From NCBI RefSeq assembly GCF_000166135.1, contig NC_014666.1, positions 5,022,001 to 5,086,000 of the forward strand: 64,000 nucleotides of DNA, read 5' to 3'. Positions 24,659 through 33,381 of the stretch are shown in pieces; position 1 is the stretch's first letter, and every line of letters begins with the position of its first letter. The position numbers and the translations under genes are program-made. Below the pieces are notes generated by a model, which did no database searches, was not told the origin of the DNA, and saw only the letters and a program-made list of their open reading frames with translations. This stretch comes from Pseudofrankia inefficax (lineage in GTDB: Bacteria; Actinomycetota; Actinomycetes; Frankiales; Frankiaceae).

Positions 24659-25540
24659 TCATTTCTCGTCGAAGAACTCCAGCAGGACGGGCGCGGCCAG
24701 CACCCAGGGGTCGAAAAGCGCGCCAGTACCCGCCTGCGCCGCGGCGACCGCGCGCTCCCAGGCGTCCTCGGGCCACGGAGGCTCGACCAGGCGGGATCCC
24801 TCGATGAGCGCGTGCACCTCCAGCGAGGTCCGCTTCGGGTGGTCGTAGTCCTTCTCGCCGCCCCGGATGATCAGCGTCGGTACCTTGATCTGCTCGAACT
24901 CCCAGTCGCTGACCCCGGGGATGGGCTCGTTGGGCTTCGGCACGAAGGCGTCCAGCCAGCGGTTCATGACCCGTTCGAACCGCTCGGCGCCCAGGGCGAG
25001 CAGCCGGTCCTTGTTGCGCGGGTTCGCCGCGATGGCGTCGGCCCAGCCGCCCGCGGCGCCCGACATCTCGAGGACGCCCTCGATGCCCTTGGCCCGGACC
25101 ACCCGCAGCTCGTCGATGACGTACACCTGCGCGAGCGACATCGTGCTGAAGGTGCCGCCGACGATCGACCAGACGGCCAGCTTCCGGACCAGCTCGGGCC
25201 ACATCATGGCGAAGATGATCGAGTCCCGGGCGCCGCCGGAACCGCCGGCCACGAGGACCTGCCTCACTCCGAGCGCCTGCAGCATCAGCCCGAGCGTCTC
25301 GGCGCGCAGGTGGGACTCCGACCGCCCGTAGAGCTGCACGTCGGACTTCCCGCAGTTCGGCCGGTCCCACAGCAGGACCCGCTTGCCACCCGCGGCCAGC
25401 GCGTCGGCGAACTCGTGCAGGCCGCCGACGTCCTTGCCGAACCGGCCACCCGGGGTGAGGACGACGGTCTCACCGTCAGGTGGACCGACGAACTCGTAGA
25501 CGACGACACCGCCGTTGATCTCGATCTCCTGATCCGGCAT
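24659..25540 (-). CDS. alpha/beta hydrolase
   Basis: 293 residues. The core fold is evident: VVLTPGGRFGKDV (oxyanion region), RVLLWDRPNCGKSDV (strand 4 turn) and the nucleophile elbow VAGGSGGARDSI. A metacleavage-product hydrolase or esterase role is possible; the substrate is unknown. It is transcribed away from the GntR-type regulator at 25691, with 150 bp between them, a typical regulator-target arrangement. The 186 bp downstream, before the amidohydrolase, holds only that gene's candidate promoter. Confidence 0.88.
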   Translation of the reverse strand: MPDQEIEINGGVVVYEFVGPPDGETVVLTPGGRFGKDVGGLHEFADALAAGGKRVLLWDRPNCGKSDVQLYGRSESHLRAETLGLMLQALGVRQVLVAGGSGGARDSIIFAMMWPELVRKLAVWSIVGGTFSTMSLAQVYVIDELRVVRAKGIEGVLEMSGAAGGWADAIAANPRNKDRLLALGAERFERVMNRWLDAFVPKPNEPIPGVSDWEFEQIKVPTLIIRGGEKDYDHPKRTSLEVHALIEGSRLVEPPWPEDAWERAVAAAQAGTGALFDPWVLAAPVLLEFFDEK

Positions 25541-25690
25541 ACCCCTCCTCCGACCCCGCCCGAACCGCCACCGGACGCGCCGCCCGGGTGGGCGACCATA
25601 ACAGCCTAATCATATATATTGATCAACTGGCGTCGTCAACATCTCTATGATTCGGATGAAGCGGTCGGGCGCTGCTACAGTCGGGGGTCT
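25541..25690. promoter_or_regulatory. divergent regulatory region of hydrolase and GntR regulator
   Basis: 150 bp with an AT-rich centre (25608-25626) ending in the perfect palindrome TTGATCAA at 25619-25626, the same octamer that occurs upstream of module A at 13896. A TACAGT box at 25676-25681 lies 9 bases before the regulator ATG. The GntR protein probably binds here; that is inference. Confidence 0.4.
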
Positions 25691-26539
25691 ATGGGCCACG
25701 CCGAGCAGCAGCTAGCCGGTGATCCGCGCGCGCCGCAGGTCCACGTGCCGAAGGTGGCGGAGCTCGTCGCCGCCGAGTTCCGGCGGCGGATCGTCGGGGG
25801 CGAGCTCGGTGAGGGCGACGAGCTCCCGCGCGAGTCGGACATGCAGGAAGAGTTCCGCGTGAGCAGGCCCAGCCTCCGCGAAGCCCTGCGGATCCTGGAG
25901 ACCGAGGGCCTCGTGCGGATCCGCCGCGGCAAGGTCGGCGGCGGCGTCGTGCGGCGGCCGACCGTCACCACCGCCGCGTATCACCTGGCCCTCACGCTGA
26001 AGGCCAACGAGGTCACCCACCAGGACCTGGCCACCGCTCGGCTGGCGATCGAGCCGAGCTGCGCCTCGCTGGCGGCCGAGCTTCCGGACCGACGCGCCGT
26101 CGTCGACGAGCTCACCCGCCTCGTCGACGAGAGCGAGGAATGCGCCACGACCGCGGCGTTCACCGAGGCCGCGCACGCGTTCCACCTGCGGCTCACCGAA
26201 CTGTGCGGCAACACGACGATGACGCTGCTCGCGGGCACGCTCGAGGCCGTCTGGAGTTTCCAGGAGTCACGGGTCGCCCGCGTCGTCCTCGACGCCGAGG
26301 ACCATCCCGACAACCTGAAGACCAGACAGCGCTCGATCGCGTCCCATCGGCGTCTCGTCGCGGCGATCGCCGACGGCAACAGTGATCGAGCAAGCCGCGA
26401 GATGCGCAGACATATCGTCGACATGCAGCAGGAAGTGATCGGAACCTACGGGTCCACCGTCATCGACCTCGCGACGACGCCGACAGCGGGCGCACAGCGT
26501 CCTCCGGGCCGATCGACCGCTCCCACTCCGTCCTCGTAG
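25691..26539 (+). CDS. FadR/GntR-family transcriptional regulator
   Basis: 282 residues. The N-terminal winged helix-turn-helix is AELVAAEFRRRIVGGELGEG followed by LPRESDMQEEFRVSRPSLRE and RILETEGLVRIRRG. The C-terminal FCD-type helical domain holds the likely ligand and metal site. A longer reading from TTG at 25619 would overlap the putative operator and has no ribosome binding site; ATG 25691 was preferred. FadR-subfamily proteins usually respond to organic acids or acyl-CoAs, which fits the neighbouring hydrolase, amidohydrolase and P450. Confidence 0.9.
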   Translation: MGHAEQQLAGDPRAPQVHVPKVAELVAAEFRRRIVGGELGEGDELPRESDMQEEFRVSRPSLREALRILETEGLVRIRRGKVGGGVVRRPTVTTAAYHLALTLKANEVTHQDLATARLAIEPSCASLAAELPDRRAVVDELTRLVDESEECATTAAFTEAAHAFHLRLTELCGNTTMTLLAGTLEAVWSFQESRVARVVLDAEDHPDNLKTRQRSIASHRRLVAAIADGNSDRASREMRRHIVDMQQEVIGTYGSTVIDLATTPTAGAQRPPGRSTAPTPSS

Positions 26540-26573
26540 CGAGCCCGTCGCCCAGCGGCCAGGCCGCCGAACC

Positions 26574-28118
26574 TCAGAGCCGGGCCCGCGGGACCGGCTG
26601 TCCGACGGCGACGCCCACGTCGGCCCCGGGCCCGGCGCGCCGAACGGAACGGCTGACGGCGACCGCGAGCACGATGGCCGCGGCCACGGCGTAGGCACCG
26701 ACCCGCAGTGTCCAGGCGTCGCCGGGCAGGTTGACGAACAGGGAGATGTAGAGCGGGTAGGCCGCCGCGGTCACGGCGAGCCACTCCAGCCGGCCAGCGA
26801 GAACGGCGAGAGCGGCCAGCAGGATGCCGTACCAGGGCTGCGCCGGGGTGGCCGTCAGGAAGGCCGCGCCGACGAGCCACAGCGCGGCCCGCTCGACGGG
26901 CACCCGGTCGGGATCGCGGCACAGCACCGCGGCCGTGACCGCCGCGAGCACGGCGACCGCGACGGCCTTGGCCGCGGTGCCGCGCAGGCCGAGGCCGGCC
27001 AGCAGCAGGAACCGGCTGCCCTGGTCGTAGCCCTCGACGTTCAGGTACTGCGGGAGGAAGCCCAGCACGCCGGTGCCCACCGCCAGAACATGCGGCAGGT
27101 ACGACAGCCCGATCACCGCGCCGGTCCCGCACAGCACGCTGACGGGCCGGGACCGCCGTCCCCGCCAGGCCAGCGCCGGGATGAGCAACGCCGGGTACAG
27201 CTTGACCGCGACGGCGGCTCCGAGGAGCGCGCCGGCCAGCCACCGCCGTCCACGGGACGGGACAGCGCCGGTCGGCGGCGGCAGGCCGCCGGCCCGGGAG
27301 ACGGGTGGCGCCAGCACGGCGATGGCCCCGAGCGCCAGGAGCACGCCGACGACGTCCACGTGCGCGTCGGAGCCGGCGTCGATACCGGCGAGCGGCGTCA
27401 GCGCGTAGAACGCGGCGTGACGCGGGTCCCGGCCACGGACCGCCAGCAGGCGCATGAGCATGCCGACCAGGGCGAGCGAGGCGAGCGAGGCGTAGAGCTG
27501 CGGCTTGTGCTCGCGGGGCGGCCCGGGCAGGACGTGCACCGCCGTGAAGTAGGCCTGGGCGACCGGCGGGTAGATGGTGTGCGCCCGCGGATAGTTCAGC
27601 CGGGTGCAGTGTGGCCGCGGGTGGTCCGCGGTGCAGCCGGCCGAGTCGGGGAACAGCCAGGCGTCGCGCTCCCCCGCGAGCTCGGGCGCGAGCGGGCCGT
27701 AGCGGTAGGGGTCGATGCCGGCGGCCTGCACCCGGCCGTCCCAGGCGTACCGGTAGAGGTCATCGGACAGCCGAGGCCCGTGGGTCAGTGCCAGGGCGGG
27801 GATCGCGACCGTCCCGGCGAGCATCAGCGCGAGGGCCAGCCGGCGGGGAGCCGCGAGGACGAGCAGCGCCGCCGTGAGCAGCCCGAGCGCCCACCAGGCC
27901 ATGGTCAGGTACAGCAGGGCGGCTCGGCTGACGAGATAGCCCGGCTGCTGGAGCACCGCCACCTGGATGGCGAGCACCCCGGCGAGCCCGAGGCCGGCGC
28001 CGATGAGCGCCGCCAGGCGGCCCCCGCCTGGCCGGTCCGCCCGCCCGGTCGCCGGCATGGTCGTACCCTGGCCGCCGGCGTCGGCCTCGGCGCCGCCCAG
28101 GACGCTCGGCAGGTTCAC
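26574..28118 (-). CDS. GT87-type polytopic membrane mannosyltransferase
   Basis: About 514 residues with some ten hydrophobic segments. The signature DDLYRYAWDGRVQAAGIDPY in the first extracytoplasmic loop and the following PYRYGPLAPEL are typical of the DUF2029/GT87 polyprenyl-phosphate-mannose-dependent transferases. The GTG at 28118 overlaps the methyltransferase stop (GTGA); an ATG at 28058 is an alternative start giving 494 residues. Last gene of a four-gene minus-strand operon (GT2, DUF2064, methyltransferase, GT87). Role: adding sugar to an envelope glycan or lipid; acceptor unknown. Confidence 0.87.
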   Translation of the reverse strand: MNLPSVLGGAEADAGGQGTTMPATGRADRPGGGRLAALIGAGLGLAGVLAIQVAVLQQPGYLVSRAALLYLTMAWWALGLLTAALLVLAAPRRLALALMLAGTVAIPALALTHGPRLSDDLYRYAWDGRVQAAGIDPYRYGPLAPELAGERDAWLFPDSAGCTADHPRPHCTRLNYPRAHTIYPPVAQAYFTAVHVLPGPPREHKPQLYASLASLALVGMLMRLLAVRGRDPRHAAFYALTPLAGIDAGSDAHVDVVGVLLALGAIAVLAPPVSRAGGLPPPTGAVPSRGRRWLAGALLGAAVAVKLYPALLIPALAWRGRRSRPVSVLCGTGAVIGLSYLPHVLAVGTGVLGFLPQYLNVEGYDQGSRFLLLAGLGLRGTAAKAVAVAVLAAVTAAVLCRDPDRVPVERAALWLVGAAFLTATPAQPWYGILLAALAVLAGRLEWLAVTAAAYPLYISLFVNLPGDAWTLRVGAYAVAAAIVLAVAVSRSVRRAGPGADVGVAVGQPVPRARL

Positions 28119-28831
28119 GCCCGGCTCAGGGCCGCGAAGTGCCGCCCCGCGCTCGACCAGGTCTCCGCGACGCGGAGCCCGGCGGCCGAGGCGTGGTGGT
28201 GGATCTCCCCAGGTCCGACGAACGCCCAGGGGAAGGACCGTGACACGCGGCCATCCGGCCCTTCGAGGCGGACGAGCAGTCGACCGGACGGCACCGCCGG
28301 CGGCTGGAGCTCGACGAGCGCCTGACCGGTCGCGCTGAGGATCTCGGCGGCCCGGGCGAGCAGGCGGCCGGGGTCGCCGCCGATGCCGATGTTGCCGTCG
28401 GCGAGCAGCAGCCTCGACCAGCGTCCCTGCCCGGGCAGCCGGTCGAACACGTCGCGGCACAGTGCGGGCGCGCCCGCCCGTCGGGCCAGGCGCACGGCGT
28501 ACGGCGCCACGTCGATGCCCAGCGTGAGGACGCCACGGGTGGCCAGGGCGGCGACCAGCCGGCCCGGGCCGCAGCCGACGTCCAGGGTCGGCGCGGCGCA
28601 GCGCCGCAGCAGGGACGCGTCGCCGGGGACGAGCCCACCACGCCAGGACGGCACGGGCAGCAGGTCGCGCTGGCCGTCGGAGTGGCTCACCCACAGCCGG
28701 CCGTCCGCCGAACGCAGCGCCTCCTCGTACAGCGCGGTCGGCGAGGCGTCGAGCGCGACCGCGGTGCCTGCGCCGACGGGCCGGCCGCGCATGGCGGCGG
28801 CCGCCCGGCGCCCGGTCGTGACGGCCGTCAT
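28115..28831 (-). CDS. class I SAM-dependent methyltransferase
   Basis: 238 residues. The SAM-binding motif I is TLDVGCGPGRLVAAL, followed by LGIDVAPYAVRLA (motif II) and the motif LLADGNIGIGGD. Start fixed by ATGA overlap with the DUF2064 gene; stop overlaps the GT87 GTG. Such methyltransferases are common in this conserved glycosyl block; the substrate is probably a lipid-linked intermediate, by inference. Confidence 0.9.
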   Translation of the reverse strand: MTAVTTGRRAAAAMRGRPVGAGTAVALDASPTALYEEALRSADGRLWVSHSDGQRDLLPVPSWRGGLVPGDASLLRRCAAPTLDVGCGPGRLVAALATRGVLTLGIDVAPYAVRLARRAGAPALCRDVFDRLPGQGRWSRLLLADGNIGIGGDPGRLLARAAEILSATGQALVELQPPAVPSGRLLVRLEGPDGRVSRSFPWAFVGPGEIHHHASAAGLRVAETWSSAGRHFAALSRA

Positions 28832-29529
28832 CGGGTGACCAGGGCCTGGGTCGCGGCCGTCGCGCCGCCGGTCACGCCGCGCACGGCGGCGGCGAAACGG
28901 CCGTGCGGGACGAGCCGGGCGACCGCGTCGGCGTCGGCGCAGGTGTCGACGTCGCGCAGAACCGGCAGCGTCGCCACGCGTAGGCCGGCCCGGGTCAGCC
29001 GGTCTCGCTGGCGGGCCCCGGTGTCCGGCCGGGAGGTCGCGACCCCGCGCAGCAGGCCGCCGTCGGGGCGGCGCAGGCCGAGCGCCCACCAGCCACCGTC
29101 GGCGGCCGGTCCGAACACCGCGTCTGCGCGGCCCAGCGCCCGGCAGGCGTCGGCGAGCAGTGCGGGCGTCACCTGCGGGGTATCCATGCCGATCAGGAGC
29201 GCCGGGCCGGAGACGGCGTCGAAGGCGGCGGCGAGCCGAACGTCGAACGGTCCCGCGGCCTGCGGAACCACCTCGACGGGCACCCGCAGCCACGGGCCGG
29301 CGGCGCCGTCCAGGACCAGGACCGGCCGGACCGCTCCGAGGCCGGGAATCCGGGCCAGACCGCTGACCGCCGTCAACGTGTCGGCGATGGCCGCCTCGGC
29401 CACGGCGGCGGCCTGCGCCGGGGTGAACGGCGGCGTCAGCCGGGTCTTCACCCGGCCGGGGACCGGCTCCTTCGCGACCACCAGCACGGTCACCGCCGGC
29501 CTGGCCTCCGCCGGCCGTCGCGTCGTCAT
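28828..29529 (-). CDS. DUF2064 / TIGR04282-type nucleotidyl-glycosyltransferase-like protein
   Basis: 233 residues with a GT-A Rossmann fold. The N-terminal VTVLVVAKEPVPGRVKTRLT is the family hallmark and resembles CofC and MobA nucleotidyltransferases; ALLIGMDTPQVTP and DAVFGPAADGGWWALGLR complete the nucleotide-binding site. The start overlaps the GT2 stop (ATGA) and the stop overlaps the methyltransferase start. Function in the family is unproven. Confidence 0.88.
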   Translation of the reverse strand: MTTRRPAEARPAVTVLVVAKEPVPGRVKTRLTPPFTPAQAAAVAEAAIADTLTAVSGLARIPGLGAVRPVLVLDGAAGPWLRVPVEVVPQAAGPFDVRLAAAFDAVSGPALLIGMDTPQVTPALLADACRALGRADAVFGPAADGGWWALGLRRPDGGLLRGVATSRPDTGARQRDRLTRAGLRVATLPVLRDVDTCADADAVARLVPHGRFAAAVRGVTGGATAATQALVTR

Positions 29530-30206
29530 CGCAGGCTCGCCAGCGCGGCGGTCATGTCCCGCACCGTGCGGGCCGTCCCGAGCGGCGTCCCGGTCACCTT
29601 GGAGCGCCCGACCCTGGGGTGGTAGTCGACGTCCGTCTCGGCGATGCGCCAGCCCGCCTGCGCGGCGCGCAGCAGCAGTTCCAGCGGGTAGCCGAAGCGG
29701 CGGTCCGCCACCGGCAGGCCGAGCAGCTCCGCGCGGCGGGCGGCCCGCATCGGGCCGAGGTCGCGGACCGGGACGCCGCGGCGGCGCAGCCGCTGGGCGA
29801 CCACGGCGTTACCCAGCCGGGCATGCGGCGGCCAGGCGCGCGCGGACGTGGGCCGGCGCCGGCCCAGGACGAGGTCCGCGCGCCCGCTGGTCAGCTCGGC
29901 GACGAGCCCGGGCAACTGCCCGGGATCGAGGGAGGCGTCGGCGTCGCAGACACAGACCACGTCAGCGTCCGCCGCGAGCAGGCCGGCCTGGACGGCCGCC
30001 CCGTAGCCGCGCCGCGGCACGTCGACGACGAGGGCGCCCCGCGCGCGGGCCAGCCCGGCCGAGCCGTCGCTGGACCCGTTGTCCGCGACGATGGCTCGGT
30101 AGCCGGGAGGTATCCGGTCAAGAACCCAGGGCAACGCCTCGGCCTCGTTCAGGCAGGGCAGCACGACGTCCACCGACCCGGCCACCTGGTGACATTGCGT
30201 GATCAT
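29526..30206 (-). CDS. family 2 glycosyltransferase
   Basis: 226 residues of GT-A type. VDVVLPCLNEAEALPWVLD starts the nucleotide-binding domain, VADNGSSDGSAG follows, and DVVCVCDADASLDPGQLP provides the DxD-like metal site. YHPRVGRSKVTGTPLGT resembles dolichyl-phosphate-glucose synthase-like enzymes, so transfer of a sugar to a polyprenyl phosphate is likely. The ATG at 30206 was chosen over one 26 codons upstream because a minus-strand TAGAGT box lies 7 bases before it, as in a leaderless promoter. First gene of the operon running to 26574. Confidence 0.9.
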   Translation of the reverse strand: MITQCHQVAGSVDVVLPCLNEAEALPWVLDRIPPGYRAIVADNGSSDGSAGLARARGALVVDVPRRGYGAAVQAGLLAADADVVCVCDADASLDPGQLPGLVAELTSGRADLVLGRRRPTSARAWPPHARLGNAVVAQRLRRRGVPVRDLGPMRAARRAELLGLPVADRRFGYPLELLLRAAQAGWRIAETDVDYHPRVGRSKVTGTPLGTARTVRDMTAALASLR

Positions 30207-30478
30207 GAGCGCGACTCTAGTGACGGTCCGCCAACATCGACCCTTACCGAATGGAGAACTCCGGCCGGCGCCGAGCCGCCGCACCCGAACTGACGCGGGC
30301 GTTCTTACGAACCTGTGACGGCTCGCCCGGCACCGGCCGGGTCGGGCAGCGGCGGCCTATCGTGGCGGTGGGCCATCGTCGGCCATGGCGGCCGCACGGG
30401 GCCTCCCGGATCGTGCGGGGCTGGCCCCGGGCCGTTCGCGGGCAGAGCCAACGGCCCGGTCGGAGGGGAGACATCGGC

Positions 30479-31660
30479 ATGAGCCCGGACCTGCAGGTCG
30501 TGGCGATCGCCCTGGCCTGCTCCGCGGTGGCCGCGCTGACCGGCGTTCCGTTGCTTCGGCTGCTGCGCGCCCGCCCGCTCTGGGCGACGGCCGCCGTGCT
30601 GTGCGTCGTTCCCGTCCTGGCGGTCGCGGCCGGGGTAATCGGTACGGCGCGCGCCATGTTCCTCTCGCACCACGACCTGCGGGTCGTGCTGATCGTCGTC
30701 GCCGTGTCCGCCGTGGTCGCCGCGGCCGTGGCGGTCGGTCTCGGCCGTCCGCTCGTCGCGGCCACCAGTCTGCTGACCCGCTCGGCGGACACGCTGGGCG
30801 AGCCGGTGTACCGGCACGCCGGGCGGCTCCCGACCGCCGAGCTGACCACCCTCGCGGACACGCTCGACGCGACGCACCTGCGGCTGGTGGAGTCGCGGGG
30901 CCGCGAGCGCGCGCTGGAGGCCAGTCGACGCGAGCTGGTGGCCTGGATCAGCCACGATCTGCGGACTCCGCTCGCCGGCATCAGGGCCACCGCGGAGGCG
31001 CTGGCGGACGGCCTGGTCTCGGACGTCGAGACGACGGAGCGCTACCACCGGCAGATGCTCGCCGACGCCGAACGGCTGACCGGCATGGTCGACGACCTGT
31101 TCGAGCTCGCCCGCCTCCAGGCCGGAGCTCTCGAACTGGCGCTGGAGAAGGTCTGCCTCGCCGACATCGTGTCCGACGCCGTCGCGACGGTCGACCCGAT
31201 CGCCCGCGCCAGGAGGGTCACCGTCACCGGCGACACGGACGACGCGGTCTACGTCGACGCGGACGCGGCCCAGGTCAGCCGGGCACTGATCAACCTGCTG
31301 GTCAACGCCGTCCGGCACACCCCGGACGACGGCACCGTCGAGGTCAGGGTCGGGTGGGAGCACGGAGTGCCGGGCGGCGGCCCGCCGGGCCAGCTCGACG
31401 CCAGCCGGGCGATCGTCGCGGTCGCGGACCGGTGCGGCGGGATCCCCGCCGAGGACCTGCCCCGGCTGTTCGACCTCGGCTTCCGCGGGGAGACCGCGCG
31501 CACCCCCGGCGACGGGGGCGATCACCCGCACCAGCCCAGGGTGCGGTCCGGCATCGGGCTGGCGATCGTCCGGGGCATCGTGGAGGCGCACGGCGGCGAT
31601 GTCACCGTCCACAACCAGCACGGCGGCTGCCGGTTCGTCGTCGCCCTCCCCGCGGCCTGA
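30479..31660 (+). CDS. membrane sensor histidine kinase
   Basis: 393 residues. Three hydrophobic segments (about 6-26, 36-56, 69-91), a short HAMP-like stretch, the dimerisation/phosphoacceptor helix with His159 in WISHDLRTPLAGI, and the ATPase domain with N-box LINLLVNAVRHTPDDG, G1 VADRCGGIPAEDLPRLF and G2 GIGLAIVRGIVEAHGG. GGAGGGGAG precedes the ATG. No response regulator follows directly; the likely partner is the OmpR-type regulator at 34214, on the opposite strand beyond three genes. The signal is unknown; there is almost no extracellular domain, so it probably senses the membrane or a partner protein. Confidence 0.93.
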   Translation: MSPDLQVVAIALACSAVAALTGVPLLRLLRARPLWATAAVLCVVPVLAVAAGVIGTARAMFLSHHDLRVVLIVVAVSAVVAAAVAVGLGRPLVAATSLLTRSADTLGEPVYRHAGRLPTAELTTLADTLDATHLRLVESRGRERALEASRRELVAWISHDLRTPLAGIRATAEALADGLVSDVETTERYHRQMLADAERLTGMVDDLFELARLQAGALELALEKVCLADIVSDAVATVDPIARARRVTVTGDTDDAVYVDADAAQVSRALINLLVNAVRHTPDDGTVEVRVGWEHGVPGGGPPGQLDASRAIVAVADRCGGIPAEDLPRLFDLGFRGETARTPGDGGDHPHQPRVRSGIGLAIVRGIVEAHGGDVTVHNQHGGCRFVVALPAA

Positions 31661-31752
31661 GCCGTCCCGGCCGCGGCAGGCTCCTGTCTCCCTGAGCAGG
31701 CTTCCGCGGCTCGTAAGATCCAGCGCGCCCGCGGGCCACTAGCGTCGCGGAC

Positions 31753-32796
31753 ATGCAGGTCCTCGTCACCGGCGGCGCCGGCTTCATCGGTTCCCACATC
31801 GTCGACGCGCTGGTCGAAGCGGGTCATCAGGTCCGGGTGCTCGACGCGCTGCTGCCGGCCGTCCACCGGGTGAGACCCGAGGTCAACGACGCGGCGGAGT
31901 TCCGCGCGGGCGACGTGACCGACCGGTCCGCCGTGGAGGCCGCGCTCGACGGGGTGGACGCGGTCTGCCACCAGGCGGCCATGGTCGGCCTCGGGGTGGA
32001 TCTGGACGACCTTCCGCTCTACGCCACCCACAACGATCTCGGTACCGCGGTCCTGCTCGCGGCGATGGCCCGCCGGGGCGTCGGGCGCCTCGTGCTCGCC
32101 AGCTCGATGGTCGTCTACGGCGAAGGCGGCTTCCGCTGCGCGACCGACGGCCCGGTGCGCCCCGGTGCGCGCCGGCGGACGGACCTGGACAACGGGCGGT
32201 TCGAGCCGCCCTGCCCGCGGTGCGGCGCGCCGCTGCGGTCGACCCCCGTCACCGAGGGCGCGCCGCTCGACCCGAGAAACGTCTACGCGGCCACCAAGGT
32301 CGCGCAGGAACACCTCGCCGCCGCCTGGGCGGCGGCCTGCGGCGGCACGGCCGTGGCGCTGCGCTACCACAACGTCTACGGGCCGCGGATGCCGCGGAAC
32401 ACCCCCTACGCCGGGGTCGCCTCGCTGTTCCGCAGCGCCCTGGAGCGAGGCGAGGCGCCCCGGGTCTTCGAGGACGGCGGCCAGCTGCGCGACTTCGTCC
32501 ATGTCCACGACGTCGCGGCCGCCAACCTGGCGGCGCTGGAGCACAGCCCCGAGCCCGGCCGGCTCGTCCCGGTCAACGTCGGCTCGGGGCAGGCTCACAC
32601 CGTGGGCGAGATGGCGGGTGCGCTGGCCGGCGCCTTCGGCGGGCCGCTCCCCCGCGTCACCGGGCAGTACCGCATCGGCGACGTCCGGCACATCGTCGCC
32701 TCCAGCGACCGGGCCCGCGCCCTGCTCGGCTACCAGCCGGCGACGACCTTCGAGGCGGGGATGACCGCCTTCGCCCGCGACCCGCTACGCGCCTGA
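31753..32796 (+). CDS. NAD-dependent nucleotide-sugar epimerase, dTDP-L-rhamnose 4-epimerase-like
   Basis: 347-residue extended SDR. NAD motif VTGGAGFIGSHIVDAL at the N-terminus; catalytic YAATK; RYHNVYGPRMPRNTPYAG for the sugar nucleotide. A short insertion with a CPRCG pair (about residues 155-160) before the YxxxK motif is known in the dTDP-L-rhamnose 4-epimerase group. A TAGCGT box 7 bases from the ATG suggests a leaderless message. Its 3' end overlaps the converging histidine-kinase-like gene by 12 bp. It probably supplies an activated sugar for the glycosyltransferases next door. Confidence 0.9.
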   Translation: MQVLVTGGAGFIGSHIVDALVEAGHQVRVLDALLPAVHRVRPEVNDAAEFRAGDVTDRSAVEAALDGVDAVCHQAAMVGLGVDLDDLPLYATHNDLGTAVLLAAMARRGVGRLVLASSMVVYGEGGFRCATDGPVRPGARRRTDLDNGRFEPPCPRCGAPLRSTPVTEGAPLDPRNVYAATKVAQEHLAAAWAAACGGTAVALRYHNVYGPRMPRNTPYAGVASLFRSALERGEAPRVFEDGGQLRDFVHVHDVAAANLAALEHSPEPGRLVPVNVGSGQAHTVGEMAGALAGAFGGPLPRVTGQYRIGDVRHIVASSDRARALLGYQPATTFEAGMTAFARDPLRA

Positions 32797-33252
32797 GTCC
32801 AGCGACCTGCAGCTGGCCTCCAGCAGCACGTCGACGAGGCCGGCGAGGTCGGCGGCCGCGGCGGCCACCCGTTCGTAGCCACAGGGCGCCGGCGCCGGCG
32901 CCGGCCCGTCGGCGGCGGCAGCCGTCACGGCGAAGACCGCCGCCCGCAGCGTGTCCAGGCGAACGCGCAGGTCGCGCCCGGCACGGGTGACCTCACGCCG
33001 GTGCCGTCGATCGGCGTCCGCCTTCCGCGCGACCGCGTCGAGGGTCCGCAGATGCGCGGTGTCGAGAGCCTCGGCGAGCCGGGCCAGCTCGGTGCTCGTC
33101 CGGGACCGCAGGAGCCGGTAGCCGGGCTGGCCGACGACGCGGGCCCCGTCGTGGACGAGGCGCAGCTCCGCGCCACGACGGCGCAGAGTCCGGGCGGCCA
33201 CCACGACTCCGGCCGCGCCGAGCAGGAGGACGGCGGCGGTCAGCACGTTCAT
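32785..33252 (-). CDS. histidine-kinase-like protein lacking histidine and ATPase domain
   Basis: 155 residues with one N-terminal membrane helix (about 3-22). Residues 40-108 line up with the HAMP and dimerisation helices of the kinase at 30479: GQPGYR against GEPVYR, TELARLAEALDTAHLR against AELTTLADTLDATHLR, and RDLRVRLDTLRA against HDLRTPLAGIRA. The phosphoacceptor histidine is replaced by Arg93 and no ATP-binding domain follows. It could dimerise with the kinase and modulate it, or be a degenerating duplicate. Overlaps the epimerase 3' end by 12 bp. The alignment is by eye. Confidence 0.75.
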   Translation of the reverse strand: MNVLTAAVLLLGAAGVVVAARTLRRRGAELRLVHDGARVVGQPGYRLLRSRTSTELARLAEALDTAHLRTLDAVARKADADRRHRREVTRAGRDLRVRLDTLRAAVFAVTAAAADGPAPAPAPCGYERVAAAAADLAGLVDVLLEASCRSLDSGA

Positions 33253-33381
33253 GCGGCTGCTCCCAACGGTCCCGCGTCGCGGCCGTCCGTCGGTGGCCGC
33301 CTGGAGGTCCTCCGCGACGGGGGCGAGGCGCCGGGTTCGTCGGCCCGCCCCCGCGGCGCGAGGTGGTGTCGTGCGGGAAGG

